Source: Atopobiaceae bacterium (GTDB lineage Bacteria > Actinomycetota > Coriobacteriia > Coriobacteriales > Atopobiaceae). From it: DNA of 64,000 nt. A program made the translations under genes and the position numbers. This document shows positions 35,738 through 44,331 of this stretch, piece by piece. Location: NCBI GenBank assembly GCA_030525685.1, contig JAUNEG010000011.1:1-64000 (forward strand), read 5' to 3'. The notes below the pieces were generated by a model, which saw nothing but the letters and a program-made list of their open reading frames with translations, ran no database searches and was not told the origin of the DNA. The number at the start of each line of letters is the position of its first letter. Within the stretch, counting starts at the first letter, position 1.

Positions 35738-37057
35738 ATGGAGAAGTTCTTCAAGATGCAGGAGAGGGGATCGAGCGCCGGCCAGGAGGTTCGCGCCGGT
35801 CTCACCACGTTCCTGGCGATGGCCTACATCATCATCGTCAACCCCAGCATCCTCAGCGGTGCGATGCCTGACGTTTCCCCCAGCGCGATCGTCACGGGCA
35901 CCTGCCTCGGCGCCGCCATCATGACCGTTTGCATGGGCCTCTTTGCGAACAGGCCCCTTGCCTGCGCCTCTGGCCTGGGCGTCAACTCCATGATCGCCGC
36001 CGCTGCCGCTGGCGTTTGCGGCGGGGACTGGCACGCCGCCATGGCCATCATCTTCGTGGAGGGCATCGCCATTCTCCTGCTCGTTCTCTGCGGCCTGCGC
36101 GAGGCGATCATGGACGCGATTCCCGTCTCGCTGCGTCGCGCGATCTCCGTCGGCCTCGGTCTGTTCATCGCGATGATCGGCCTCTCCAATGCCGGCATCA
36201 TCGTGAATGACAAGGGAACGCTTCTCGCCCTCGGCACCATCACCGAGCCCATGTTCATCGTCGGCATCATCTCGATCGTCGCTACGGTTGTCCTGGAGGC
36301 CTTCCACGTCAAGGGATCCATCCTGCTCGGCATCATCGTTGCCGTCATCTGCGGCATTCCCCTGGGTGTGACCACCGCTCCGACCGGCATCGTCTCCACC
36401 CTCGACTTCGCGACCTTCGGCGCGCCCTTCCTGGCCGACGAGAACGGCATCATGGGCATCGCAAAGGTCGTCACCAACCCGACGATGCTCATCCTCGCCT
36501 TCTCGCTCATGATGTCCGACTTCTTCGACACCATGGGTACCGCCATGGCTGTCGCCAAGCAGGGCGAGTTCCTCACCGAGGACGGTAACGTCAAGGACAT
36601 CAAGCCCATCCTGATCGTCGACTCCGCGGCCGCCGCAGTCGGTGGCCTCGTCGGAGCCTCCTCCGTCACCACCTTCGTCGAGTCTGCCTCCGGCGCCGCC
36701 GACGGTGGTCGCACCGGCCTGACCTCCATCACCACGGGCGTACTCTTCCTGCTCGCCGCGTTCCTCTCGCCGCTCATCGCCTGCGTCAACTCCGCGGCGA
36801 CCTGCGGTGCCCTCGTGTACGTTGGTTACCTCATGATGAGCGAGGTTGCGGGCGTTGACTGGGCCGACATCCTCGACGGCTTCCCCGCCTTCATGATCGT
36901 CGCCGGCATCTGCATGACCTATTCGATCTCCGCCGGCATCGGCCTCGGCTTCATCGCCTACGTCGTCGTCGCCGTCGTCACCGGTCAGCTCAAGAAGGTC
37001 AGGCCCCTGATGTGGGTCGCGGCAATCGCCTTCCTGATCTACTTCCTCGTTGCCTAG
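35738..37057 (+). CDS. NCS2 purine permease, AzgA/PbuG type
   Basis: This 439-residue protein has about 12 membrane helices and imports hypoxanthine, guanine or adenine with protons, judging by subfamily. GLTTFLAMAYIIIVNP near residue 22 and SDFFDTMGTAMAV near residue 266 are the AzgA-type signatures. GASSVTTFVESASG carries the second substrate-site segment. The start at 35738 follows AAGAAAGGGATGG; a longer frame upstream has no site. It is followed by its own terminator and then by a second NCS2 permease of the uracil type. The salvage enzyme apt is at 42.6 kb. Confidence 0.88.
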   Translation: MEKFFKMQERGSSAGQEVRAGLTTFLAMAYIIIVNPSILSGAMPDVSPSAIVTGTCLGAAIMTVCMGLFANRPLACASGLGVNSMIAAAAAGVCGGDWHAAMAIIFVEGIAILLLVLCGLREAIMDAIPVSLRRAISVGLGLFIAMIGLSNAGIIVNDKGTLLALGTITEPMFIVGIISIVATVVLEAFHVKGSILLGIIVAVICGIPLGVTTAPTGIVSTLDFATFGAPFLADENGIMGIAKVVTNPTMLILAFSLMMSDFFDTMGTAMAVAKQGEFLTEDGNVKDIKPILIVDSAAAAVGGLVGASSVTTFVESASGAADGGRTGLTSITTGVLFLLAAFLSPLIACVNSAATCGALVYVGYLMMSEVAGVDWADILDGFPAFMIVAGICMTYSISAGIGLGFIAYVVVAVVTGQLKKVRPLMWVAAIAFLIYFLVA

Positions 37058-37065
37058 CAGCCACG

Positions 37066-37095
37066 GGCCCGGGCGTCTTGCCCGGGCCTTTTTCT
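37066..37095 (+). terminator. Terminator after the purine permease
   Basis: A perfect 9-bp stem (GGCCCGGGC at 37066-37074, GCCCGGGCC at 37080-37088) with a five-base loop is followed directly by TTTTTC. This is a textbook intrinsic terminator. Confidence 0.92.
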
Positions 37096-37127
37096 GTATC
37101 TGTTGTCCCCAGAAGGGAGTGTGAGAC

Positions 37128-38390
37128 ATGAGCGCACACGAGCGTGAGGTCATCGGCGTCGACGACCGCGTCTCCGTGGGGCGTGCCATCCCGCTGGGCA
37201 TCCAGCACATGATGAGCATGTTCGGCTCCACGGTGCTCGTGCCCGTCCTCACCGGGCTCAACCCCAACGTCGCCATCATGTGCTCGGGCATCGGCACGAT
37301 CTGCTATCTGCTCGTCACGAGGAACAAGATTCCGAGCTATCTTGGAAGCTCCTTCGCCTTCATCAGCCCCATCCTAGCCGTCGGCGCAACGCAGGGACTC
37401 GACGCCGCCATGTCGGGCGTCGTCGTGGCTGGCCTGGTCTTCCTGGCCGTCTCCGGCATAATCCGGCTCGTCGGCACGGGCTGGCTCGACCGGCTTCTGC
37501 CTCCCGTGCTCGTCGCCTCCGTGATGGTCGTCATCGGCGTCGGCCTGGCCGCCACGGCCGCCGACATGGCCTTCATGACGACCGACGACGCCGGGGCGAG
37601 CGTCTTCTACGGCACCGGTGCGATCGTCGCCTTCGTGACCCTCGCCGCGGCCGTCGTCTTCTCGAGCATGGGCGGCATCGTCGGGACCGTTCCCGTCCTT
37701 CTCGCCATCATCGTCGGCTACCTCGTCTCGCTCGCGCTCGACCTCGTGGACTTCGCCCCCGTTGCCGAGGCGGCGTGGATCGGACTCCCGCAGATGTCCA
37801 TGCCCCGCTTTGACCCGGGCGCCATCGCCCTGGTGGCCCCCGTGGCCGTCGTCGTGGTGATCGAGCACATCGGCCACCTCCTCGCCGTCGGTGAGATCGT
37901 CGGCAAGGACTACCGCGAGATGCTCCCGCGCTCGCTGGCGGGCGACGGCATCTCCACGGTCATCTCCGGCTTCCTCGGAGGCCCCCCGACGACCACCTAC
38001 GCCGAGAACATCGGCGTCATGAGCGTCACGCGCGTCTACTCGACCCAGATCTTCTGGTACGCCGCCGGATTCGCGCTGGTCGTCGGCGGCTTCTGCCCCA
38101 AGCTTGCGGCGCTCATCCAGTCGATCCCGAGCCCGGTCATGGGAGGCGTGAGCCTGCTGCTCTTCGGCCTCATCGCCTCCAACGGCCTGCGCATGCTCGT
38201 CTCCAACCGCGTTGACTTCGACGTCAACCGCAACCTGATGATCGCCTCCGTCGTGATCATCCTGGGTGTCGGCATGGAGACGTCGGGCATCTCCATCCCC
38301 CTTGGTGACTACACGCTTCCGGGCATGGCCACCTCCACGCTCGTCGGCATCCTCATGAACCTCGTCCTGCCCAGGCCGAAGGAGTCCTAG
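37128..38390 (+). CDS. uraA: NCS2 uracil/xanthine permease (UraA type)
   Basis: This 420-residue transporter has about 13 to 14 membrane helices. The N-terminal IQHMMSMFGSTVLVPVLTG and the EHIGHLLAVGEIVGKD segment (near residue 246) with GGPPTTTYAENIGVM place it in the UraA/PyrP uracil branch of NCS2, which holds nucleobase and proton in this core. Uracil is the likeliest substrate; xanthine cannot be excluded. AGAAGGGAG precedes the ATG. It lies between two strong terminators, so it is probably its own unit, although no clear promoter is seen in the 32-base gap. Confidence 0.87.
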   Translation: MSAHEREVIGVDDRVSVGRAIPLGIQHMMSMFGSTVLVPVLTGLNPNVAIMCSGIGTICYLLVTRNKIPSYLGSSFAFISPILAVGATQGLDAAMSGVVVAGLVFLAVSGIIRLVGTGWLDRLLPPVLVASVMVVIGVGLAATAADMAFMTTDDAGASVFYGTGAIVAFVTLAAAVVFSSMGGIVGTVPVLLAIIVGYLVSLALDLVDFAPVAEAAWIGLPQMSMPRFDPGAIALVAPVAVVVVIEHIGHLLAVGEIVGKDYREMLPRSLAGDGISTVISGFLGGPPTTTYAENIGVMSVTRVYSTQIFWYAAGFALVVGGFCPKLAALIQSIPSPVMGGVSLLLFGLIASNGLRMLVSNRVDFDVNRNLMIASVVIILGVGMETSGISIPLGDYTLPGMATSTLVGILMNLVLPRPKES

Positions 38391-38422
38391 TTCCTCGGCG
38401 GGGGAGAGTTCGGCGCGTTCAG

Positions 38423-38458
38423 GGCGGCGGCTCAAATGCGAGTCGCCGCCTCTCATTT
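38423..38458 (+). terminator. Terminator after uraA
   Basis: An 11-bp stem with one wobble (GGCGGCGGCTC at 38423-38433, GAGTCGCCGCC at 38440-38450) is followed by TCTCATTT. Confidence 0.8.
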
Positions 38459-38515
38459 AGACTAGAATGTCAGAAACTGGGTATTCAGTAGGCAGCGAGC
38501 CGAGAGGGGAGAGCC

Positions 38516-39460
38516 ATGAGCGAGCACGTCCATGACCTCGTTATCGTCGGCGGGGGCCCTGCCGGGCTCTCCGCCGCCATCTACGCGAGCCGATCCATGC
38601 TCGACGCCGTGACGCTCGAGCGCGAGGCGCTCGGCGGCCAGGTCATCCTCACGACGGAGATCGACAACTACCCGGGGGTGCCCCATGTCGACGGCTTCTC
38701 GCTGGTCGAGGCGATGCGCGCCCAGGCAGAGGACCTCGGGGCAAGAATCGTCATGGACCCCGTCACGTCGATAACGCGAGGCGGGTCTGACCTCTTCAAG
38801 GTCAGCGGCCTCGAGTCCACCTACGTCTCGCGAGCCGTCGTGGCCGCACCAGGGGCGCGGCCCCGACCGGCCGGCTTCGAGGGCGAGTCTGAATATGTTG
38901 GCAGGGGAGTATCATATTGTGCCACCTGCGACGGCATGTTCTATCGGAACAAGCACGTCTACGTCATTGGCGGCGGCAACTCGGCTGCCGAGGAGGTGCT
39001 CTTTCTGGCGAGGATCGCATCCCGGGTCACGGTGGTCGTGAGAAAGGACCACATGCGAGCCCAGCGCGCGCTCGTCGAAGAGCTCGAACGAAACGACAAG
39101 GTCGAGCTGAGGTATCTGACGAGCGTCGTGTCCGTCTCCGGCGGCGCGCTGCTAAGCCGCATGACGCTTCGTGACAACGCGACGGGCCGAGAGTACGCCG
39201 AGAGCTTCGAGGAGGGCTCGCGCGGCGTGTTCGTGCTCGTGGGCCGCGTGCCCGAGACCGAGGCCCTGAGAGGCCTCGTGAGGCTCGACGAGAGCGGATA
39301 CGCCATAACCGACGAGACCATGGCCACCGAGACGCCAGGGCTCTTCGTGGCCGGCGACGCGCGTCGCAAGCCGCTCAGGCAGATCGTGACGGCGGCATCG
39401 GACGGCGCCATGGCCGCCACGAGCGCGGCGGCGTTTCTCGGCCTGCCTGTCGAGGGCTGA
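38516..39460 (+). CDS. trxB: Thioredoxin reductase
   Basis: The 314-residue flavoprotein transfers electrons from NADPH to thioredoxin. The FAD site GGGPAGLSAAIYA is near residue 12, the redox-active pair is in CATCDG near residue 138, and GGGNSAAEEVLFL is the NADPH-binding stretch. DNYPGV and the late GLFVAGDARRKPLRQI are also conserved. GAGAGGGGAG precedes the ATG, and TAGAAT at 38463-38468 could be its -10. No thioredoxin gene is adjacent. The CGAACCCAAACC repeat cluster begins six bases after its stop. Confidence 0.93.
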   Translation: MSEHVHDLVIVGGGPAGLSAAIYASRSMLDAVTLEREALGGQVILTTEIDNYPGVPHVDGFSLVEAMRAQAEDLGARIVMDPVTSITRGGSDLFKVSGLESTYVSRAVVAAPGARPRPAGFEGESEYVGRGVSYCATCDGMFYRNKHVYVIGGGNSAAEEVLFLARIASRVTVVVRKDHMRAQRALVEELERNDKVELRYLTSVVSVSGGALLSRMTLRDNATGREYAESFEEGSRGVFVLVGRVPETEALRGLVRLDESGYAITDETMATETPGLFVAGDARRKPLRQIVTAASDGAMAATSAAAFLGLPVEG

Positions 39461-39465
39461 TCAGA

Positions 39466-39590
39466 CGAACCCAAACCCTGAGGGTCAGCGAGAGGGCCCG
39501 GAAGGGTCTGGGTTCGAAATCCGGGCTTATGCTGCTCAGCAGTCAGAACGAGCGCCGATTCGAACCCAAACCGAATTCGACTTTGGGTTC
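39466..39590. repeat. CGAACCCAAACC repeat cluster 2
   Basis: Four copies alternate in orientation: CGAACCCAAACC at 39466-39477, GGTCTGGGTTCG at 39505-39516, CGAACCCAAACC at 39561-39572 and a partial TTTGGGTTC at 39582-39590. The last two form an inverted pair with the same 19-base offset as cluster 1 (7925 and 7944) and nearly the same spacer (GAATTCG here, GATTTCG there). The cluster lies between trxB and the 3' end of the chloride channel gene. Confidence 0.78.
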
Positions 39591-39688
39591 TATACAACCG
39601 CGATAATATATCTTATGTAAAGTGAGGGTGAGTTCGCAAACAGCTGCATAACAGGGCGATTCCCGACCACCCGTTCATCCCACTCCCC
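39591..39688. other. AT-rich stretch after repeat cluster 2
   Basis: Bases 39591-39620 are the most AT-rich in the neighbourhood and hold promoter-like TATACA and TATAAT-like sequences, yet no gene is supported before the minus-strand ClC gene. It could feed a small RNA or be a relic. Confidence 0.35.
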
Positions 39689-41278
39689 CTATGAGGGTCT
39701 TACGCGTTGTTCGCACATGAGCGCGAGCTTCAGACGCGCGTCGTCAAGCGAACCGGACCTAGAGACAAACAGAAGCTCGTCCGTCGCGCAGATTCTCGTG
39801 TCACCCGTCGGGATGACATGCTCGCCGGCACGCTCGATCATGAGGACGCGCACGCCGTCCGGCCAGGGAACCTCCCGCACGAGCATCCCCTCGAGACGGC
39901 TCCCCGACCCCACCCGAACGGTCGCGAGGTCCTTCTCGGCCCGATTGACGTCTGCAATCCGCCTCTCAGGCTGTGAGCCCAGCAGATCAGCGAGCAGGTG
40001 CTCGTAGAAGGCGTCGACCTTCGTGAGGCTGGAGACGACGTAAGCGAGGACCGAGACGATCGAGACGGAGAGCAAGGCGTCCAGGGAGCCCGTCAGCTCG
40101 AAGACGAGCACGACGGCGGTCACCGGCGCACGAACGACGCCAGCGAAGAGCCCTGCTACGCCGAGCGCTATGAAGTTGGGGCTGAACATGGCCGGCAGGC
40201 CGAGCCTCACCGCGAGAACCGCGAACGCGGCGCCCACGAGGCCGCCGAGCACCACAAGCGGAAAGAGGGTCCCTCCCGGGGCCCCGGAGCCGAAGCAGAG
40301 CGCCGTGAAGGCGTACTTTGCGAGAAGGAGCGCAAGCAGCGCCGCGAGCGATGGGAAGGCGGAGTTCCTGAGCAGCTCCACGATCGCATCTCCGCCGCAC
40401 ATGAGCTCGGGCCACGTGAAGGCAACGATGCCCGCGGCGACGAACGGAATCGCCAGGCGGAGGCCGGCGAGCCGCTCGGGGATACGCGCGTAGAGCCCTT
40501 GGGCGGCGAACATCCCCCGGTTATGGAGGGCGCCGAGGAGCCCGCAGAGGAGCCCGAGCGTCACGACGAAGAGATAGTCCACATGAGGCAGGTTCGTCAC
40601 GAACGAGAGGCTCACCACCGGCGAGATGCCCACGACCTGCGAGACGAGGAAGTCGGAGACGACGGCCGAGCACATGACCGAGATGATGAGCGGCGCGGTG
40701 AACTCCTTGTGGATCTCCTCGAGGGCGAAGAGCACGCCCGTGAGCGGCGCGTGGAAGGCGGCCGACATTCCCGCGGCCGCGCCGCAGGTGACGAGCAGGC
40801 GCTCCTCTCCCCTCCTGCGCCCGAGCGCGCGCGAGACGGCCTTTCCCGACATGCCGCCGAGCTGGACCGAGGGGCCCTCGCGCCCGAGCGAGAGACCGGA
40901 GAGCGCGACCAGCGTCCCCTCGAGGAACTTAGCGGGTACGACCCGCGCCCAGGGGGCGTCGTAGCGGCCGATGACCTCGGCGTCGATCTGCGGGATGCCG
41001 GACCCCGAGGTCGCCGGCTCCCAGAGAGTGAGATGCCTGACCAGCAGAAACGCAACTGCGAGAAGAACGAGCCACCCGAGCATGGGGAGAACGTGGCCTG
41101 CCGCGGCCCCCGTGGCCGCGCGAAGCGTATCCTCGGCTAGCGAGAGGGCCAGCCGGTAGAGCGTCACCACTCCCCCACCGACGAGGCCGACTAGCGCGCC
41201 CTCCCAGACGAGAGTCACCTGGAAGCGACGGGAGAGCCGTCGCCTGACGGGTTCGTTTACAGACGCCCTCTCACCCAT
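39689..41278 (-). CDS. ClC family chloride/proton antiporter with TrkA-C domain
   Basis: This 529-residue protein carries the ClC signatures: GSGIPQIDAE, GREGPSVQLGG with the gating glutamate, and GGTLFPLVVLGG. GVLFALEEIHKEF holds the internal glutamate found in proton-coupled exchangers, so antiport is more likely than channel activity. About the last 80 residues form a TrkA-C/RCK_C-like regulatory domain. The start at 41278 is chosen because upstream sequence is non-conserved and overlaps the NlpC gene. It begins only 10 bases after the NlpC/P60 stop, so they share a transcript. Confidence 0.87.
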   Translation of the reverse strand: MGERASVNEPVRRRLSRRFQVTLVWEGALVGLVGGGVVTLYRLALSLAEDTLRAATGAAAGHVLPMLGWLVLLAVAFLLVRHLTLWEPATSGSGIPQIDAEVIGRYDAPWARVVPAKFLEGTLVALSGLSLGREGPSVQLGGMSGKAVSRALGRRRGEERLLVTCGAAAGMSAAFHAPLTGVLFALEEIHKEFTAPLIISVMCSAVVSDFLVSQVVGISPVVSLSFVTNLPHVDYLFVVTLGLLCGLLGALHNRGMFAAQGLYARIPERLAGLRLAIPFVAAGIVAFTWPELMCGGDAIVELLRNSAFPSLAALLALLLAKYAFTALCFGSGAPGGTLFPLVVLGGLVGAAFAVLAVRLGLPAMFSPNFIALGVAGLFAGVVRAPVTAVVLVFELTGSLDALLSVSIVSVLAYVVSSLTKVDAFYEHLLADLLGSQPERRIADVNRAEKDLATVRVGSGSRLEGMLVREVPWPDGVRVLMIERAGEHVIPTGDTRICATDELLFVSRSGSLDDARLKLALMCEQRVRPS

Positions 41279-41288
41279 GGAGCCCACG

Positions 41289-42434
41289 CTAGTAGGGGCC
41301 GCCGCCGAGGATCGAGCCCCCGTAGAAGCTGTTAACGTTGCTCTGGATGACGCCGACGCCGTAGTTGGAGGCGTGGACCATCTCGCCCCCGCCAAGGTAG
41401 ATGCCCACATGCCCGCTGTGCGGGAAGATGAGGTCGCCGTAGTTGAGCTGGGAGAGCTTCGTCTTCCAGTCGCCCGTCTTCTTGAGGTTCTCGATCATCT
41501 GGTAGGTGGTGCGGCCACGGGCGCGTCCGTAGCAGTAGCAGACGAGACCAGAGCAGTCGAAGGCATCCGGGCCCGTCGCAGCCCACTCGTAGGGCTTGCC
41601 GATCATTGCGAGCGCGGTAGCCACACCGCCGCCGGAGGGCGCATGGCCGCCGCTGCCGCCGGTGTTCCCACCGCCACCAACGGAGCTGTCGTCATCGTCA
41701 TCGTCGTCATGGGTCGGCTCGCGGTCGGAGTCGTGGTTGTTGTCGGTGTTCCCACCACCGTTCCCGCCGCCGCTCTGCCGCTCCTCGCGCTCAGCGGCCT
41801 CGAGCGCAGCTTGAATCTCGGCGTTGCGTTGCGCCTCGAGCTCCGCCTGGAGCTGTGCGTCGAGGGAGTTGTACACCTCGCGCGCCTCGGCGACACGGGA
41901 CTGGTAGTCGCTGACCTGGGAGTTGAGCGCGTCGACCTGGTCCTGCTGGTCGGCCTTCTGCTCCTCGAGGTCGGCCATGTCCTGCTCGAGCTTGGCAGCG
42001 AGGTTCCTCACCTCGTCGATGGCAGCGGACTCGCTCTCGGAGATGCTGTCGAGATAGTAGACGCGCGTGACGAGCTCCTCGAAGCTGGCGGCGCTGAGAA
42101 CGAAGTCGAGCATCGAGGTCCCGCCGGTCTTGTACGAGGCCTTCATGAGCTCGCCGAGACGGGCCTGCTTGTCCGAGAGCAGGACGCGCTGCTCGTCGAT
42201 CTGCGCGCTCTTCTCGCCGATGGCGTAGTCGGTCTCCTCGAGCTTGGTAGTGGCCGACGCGAGCTGCGACTGCATGCTCGAGAGCTCGGCGCCAAGGGAC
42301 TCGAGCCGCGCCTGCGCGGCCGCAAGCTCGTCGGCGGTGTCGGCGCGGGCGATGTCGTTTGCGCAAAGTATGGAAGCTGCCACGGCGGGCAGCGAAATCA
42401 GTCCGGAGAGGACGGCTCTTCTCGAGAGGTTCAT
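41289..42434 (-). CDS. Secreted NlpC/P60 peptidoglycan hydrolase with coiled coil
   Basis: The 381-residue protein has an N-terminal signal with a SRRAVLSG pair of arginines before a hydrophobic stretch and an ADT end, so either Tat or Sec export is possible. A coiled coil of about 200 residues is followed by an Asp-run and Gly/Ser-rich linker. The NlpC/P60 catalytic domain has Cys in DAFDCSGLVCYCYG and His in SGHVGIYLG. Family members cut D-Glu-diamino-acid bonds in cell-wall peptides; the coiled-coil layout resembles RipA and PcsB-type division hydrolases. The start follows GAAGGGAT. Confidence 0.88.
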   Translation of the reverse strand: MNLSRRAVLSGLISLPAVAASILCANDIARADTADELAAAQARLESLGAELSSMQSQLASATTKLEETDYAIGEKSAQIDEQRVLLSDKQARLGELMKASYKTGGTSMLDFVLSAASFEELVTRVYYLDSISESESAAIDEVRNLAAKLEQDMADLEEQKADQQDQVDALNSQVSDYQSRVAEAREVYNSLDAQLQAELEAQRNAEIQAALEAAEREERQSGGGNGGGNTDNNHDSDREPTHDDDDDDDSSVGGGGNTGGSGGHAPSGGGVATALAMIGKPYEWAATGPDAFDCSGLVCYCYGRARGRTTYQMIENLKKTGDWKTKLSQLNYGDLIFPHSGHVGIYLGGGEMVHASNYGVGVIQSNVNSFYGGSILGGGPY

Positions 42435-42462
42435 GTCATCCCTTCGTTGGCGTACGAGCCCC

Positions 42463-42493
42463 ATTATAGGAGCAACCCACCGCAGGTACGCAA
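42463..42493 (-). promoter_or_regulatory. Promoter for the NlpC/P60-ClC unit
   Basis: On the minus strand a perfect TATAAT occupies 42463-42468, with TTGCGT at 42488-42493 as a possible -35, 19 bases away. It lies 29 bases upstream of the NlpC/P60 start and beyond the apt terminator. Confidence 0.6.
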
Positions 42494-42509
42494 GCACCAT
42501 ACGATGGGC

Positions 42510-42531
42510 ACAAGGCCGAATGCGGCCTTGT
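42510..42531 (-). terminator. Hairpin after apt
   Basis: A perfect 9-bp stem (ACAAGGCCG/CGGCCTTGT) with a four-base loop lies 20 bases past the apt stop. No T-tract follows on the minus strand, so termination may be inefficient. Confidence 0.5.
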
Positions 42532-42551
42532 CGTGCGTCCAGGAGGACGGA

Positions 42552-43085
42552 TTAAGAAACCTTGACCAGCGTGAACACGTCCTGCGGGTAGTCACGTGCG
42601 ATGACCTCGCGCGGGTTGAGGAAGCTCAGCTCCAGGATGAAGGCAAAGCCGGCTACGCTGGCACCGGACTGCTCGACGAGGCGGGCCGTGGCGACGGCCG
42701 TCCCGCCGGTGGCGACCAGGTCGTCGACGAGCAGGACGCGGTCCTCCGAGGTGAGGGCGTCCCGGTGAATCTGCAGCTCGTCGGTGCCGTACTCGAGCGA
42801 GTAGGACTCGGAGTAGACCTCGCGGGGGAGCTTGCCGGGCTTGCGGGCGGGAACGAAGCCGCAACCGAGGCGGTAGGCGACGGGGGCGCCGACCACGAAG
42901 CCTCGCGCCTCGGCGCCGACGACCTTCGTGATGCCGGCATCCGCGAAGCGCTCGCAGATCGCGTCGACGACCGCTCGCAGGGCCTCCGCGTCGTCGAAGA
43001 GCGGGGTGATGTCCTTGAAGACGACGCCGGGCTCGGGATAGTCAGGGATGTCGATGATGCGGCTCTCGAAGTCGAAGGTGTCCAT
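42552..43085 (-). CDS. apt: Adenine phosphoribosyltransferase
   Basis: The 177-residue salvage enzyme makes AMP from adenine and PRPP. The PRPP loop VLLVDDLVATGGTAVA near residue 117, the N-terminal IIDIPDYPEPGVVFKDITPL and GAEARGFVVG are conserved, and the length is typical. GGGGAGGACC precedes the ATG. It begins 10 bases after the MerR gene and may be cotranscribed from the FHA gene. It fits with the two nucleobase permeases upstream on the chromosome. Confidence 0.95.
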   Translation of the reverse strand: MDTFDFESRIIDIPDYPEPGVVFKDITPLFDDAEALRAVVDAICERFADAGITKVVGAEARGFVVGAPVAYRLGCGFVPARKPGKLPREVYSESYSLEYGTDELQIHRDALTSEDRVLLVDDLVATGGTAVATARLVEQSGASVAGFAFILELSFLNPREVIARDYPQDVFTLVKVS

Positions 43086-43094
43086 GGTCCTCCC

Positions 43095-43862
43095 CTATCG
43101 GGCCCCGGCGTTCTTCTCGGGCCCCTTGTTCTGGAACGGTTTGGCGACGCGTCGGGCGATGAGCTCGTCTCGGACGGCGTTGGTGAGGCCGAGCATGCGC
43201 GAGAACGCCTGCTCGTACCTGCTGCGCGCGACCTCGGTGTCACCTATCTCCACCCCGCCTGCCTTGGCGGCGTAGACGACGAGCGCCTGCTCGAACATCG
43301 AGGACTCACGGTTGGCGGCGATCACGTACTGCCTGAGGTTCTTGGGACCGATCCCGAAGTGCCTGAGCTCGTCGCAGATCCGGATGAGGCCGAGATCGCG
43401 CCCGTCCACGAGGTCGCGACCGTGCGGCGAGCGCGTGAGCTTGATGACCCCCGCCTCGGAGAGCTGCCTCACGAAGCTGGCGGAGACGCCGGTGAGCTCG
43501 GGTACGCGGTCGAGCGGGTGGAGCTTGTCGATCGTCTCCTCGTCGTCGACGGGGAGCGTGATGGTGTCCGCGAGACGGTCCGATCCGGTCTCGGAGGCGG
43601 CGCTCGGCTGTCCGGCGTCGGAGCGCTCGAGCTCCTCCTTGATGACGGAGAGCGGCAGGAACCGGTTCTTCTGGAGATAGAGGATCGTCTCGAGGCGACG
43701 CACGTCGCGCTGCGAGTAGAGGCGGTAGCCGCTCGGCGTGCGGGACGGGTTGAGCAGCCCCTCGTCCTGGAGGTAGCGCACCTTAGAGATCGAGAGGTCG
43801 GGATACTGCTGCTGCAGCTTCTTGACGACCTTGCCGATTGTCAGGTAGCCGGCGTCGGGCAT
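43095..43862 (-). CDS. MerR family regulator, FtsR/Rv1828-like
   Basis: The 255-residue protein has an N-terminal MerR winged helix (YLTIGKVVKKL, ISKVRYLQDEGLL, PSGYRLYSQRDVRRLETI). A second HTH-like half starts near residue 113 (PELTGVSASFVRQLSEAGVI), the two-part layout of the actinobacterial FtsR (Rv1828) group. In Corynebacterium FtsR activates ftsZ. The gene just upstream is a GarA-like FHA protein, the same pair as Rv1827-Rv1828. Regulation of division is inferred from that synteny. Start and the FHA stop are six bases apart. Confidence 0.8.
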   Translation of the reverse strand: MPDAGYLTIGKVVKKLQQQYPDLSISKVRYLQDEGLLNPSRTPSGYRLYSQRDVRRLETILYLQKNRFLPLSVIKEELERSDAGQPSAASETGSDRLADTITLPVDDEETIDKLHPLDRVPELTGVSASFVRQLSEAGVIKLTRSPHGRDLVDGRDLGLIRICDELRHFGIGPKNLRQYVIAANRESSMFEQALVVYAAKAGGVEIGDTEVARSRYEQAFSRMLGLTNAVRDELIARRVAKPFQNKGPEKNAGAR

Positions 43863-43868
43863 GGTGGC

Positions 43869-44288
43869 TTATGCCTCTGTGTCGATCCGACGCGGGCGGG
43901 CGTTGGTGTGGAAGACCATGCGGAAGGTTCCGATCTGGATCGTGGAACCGTCCTTGAGCGCCGCGCGCGTGGTGATGGCGCCGTCGACCCAGGTGCCGTT
44001 GAGCGACCCGAGGTCCTCGATCGTGGCCTGGCCGGAGCCCGCGGGACCGAGCTCCATGCGGGCGTGGCGACGCGACACGGTCATGTCGTTCAGGAACACG
44101 CTGTTGTGCGGGTCGCGCCCGAGCGTGATCTGCGGCGAGTCGAGCTCGAACACCTCGCCGATCTGGGGGCCCTTCACGATGGTGAGCGTGGGGTGAGCCG
44201 GACGGTGGGCGCCCATGAGGTCGGGGACCGTGGCGTCGGCGGGCGACATACGGAAGATCTCGGTCGCGTCAGGGTTGGCTGTGGGCAT
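43869..44288 (-). CDS. GarA-like FHA domain protein
   Basis: The 139-residue protein has a FHA phosphothreonine-binding domain at about residues 45-120: LGRDPHNSVFLND, VSRRHARMEL and LGSLNGTWVDG hold the binding Arg, Ser, His and Asn. The N-terminal tail has DATEIFRM, a weak counterpart of the kinase-target ETTSVF tail in GarA, which switches 2-oxoglutarate enzymes. It heads the FHA-MerR-apt group. Function as a metabolic switch is inferred. GAGGGGAGAG precedes the ATG. Confidence 0.8.
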   Translation of the reverse strand: MPTANPDATEIFRMSPADATVPDLMGAHRPAHPTLTIVKGPQIGEVFELDSPQITLGRDPHNSVFLNDMTVSRRHARMELGPAGSGQATIEDLGSLNGTWVDGAITTRAALKDGSTIQIGTFRMVFHTNARPRRIDTEA

Positions 44289-44331
44289 GTCTCTCCCCTC
44301 GTTGGGTTAGCTCACTCAATAATAGCGCGGT

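Noticed and set aside
41640-41790. Low-complexity Gly/Ser/Asp-coding repeats that might be a tandem repeat locus or CRISPR-like array.
   Set aside because: They encode the flexible linker of the NlpC/P60 protein. There are no equal-length spacers and no cas genes anywhere in the window.
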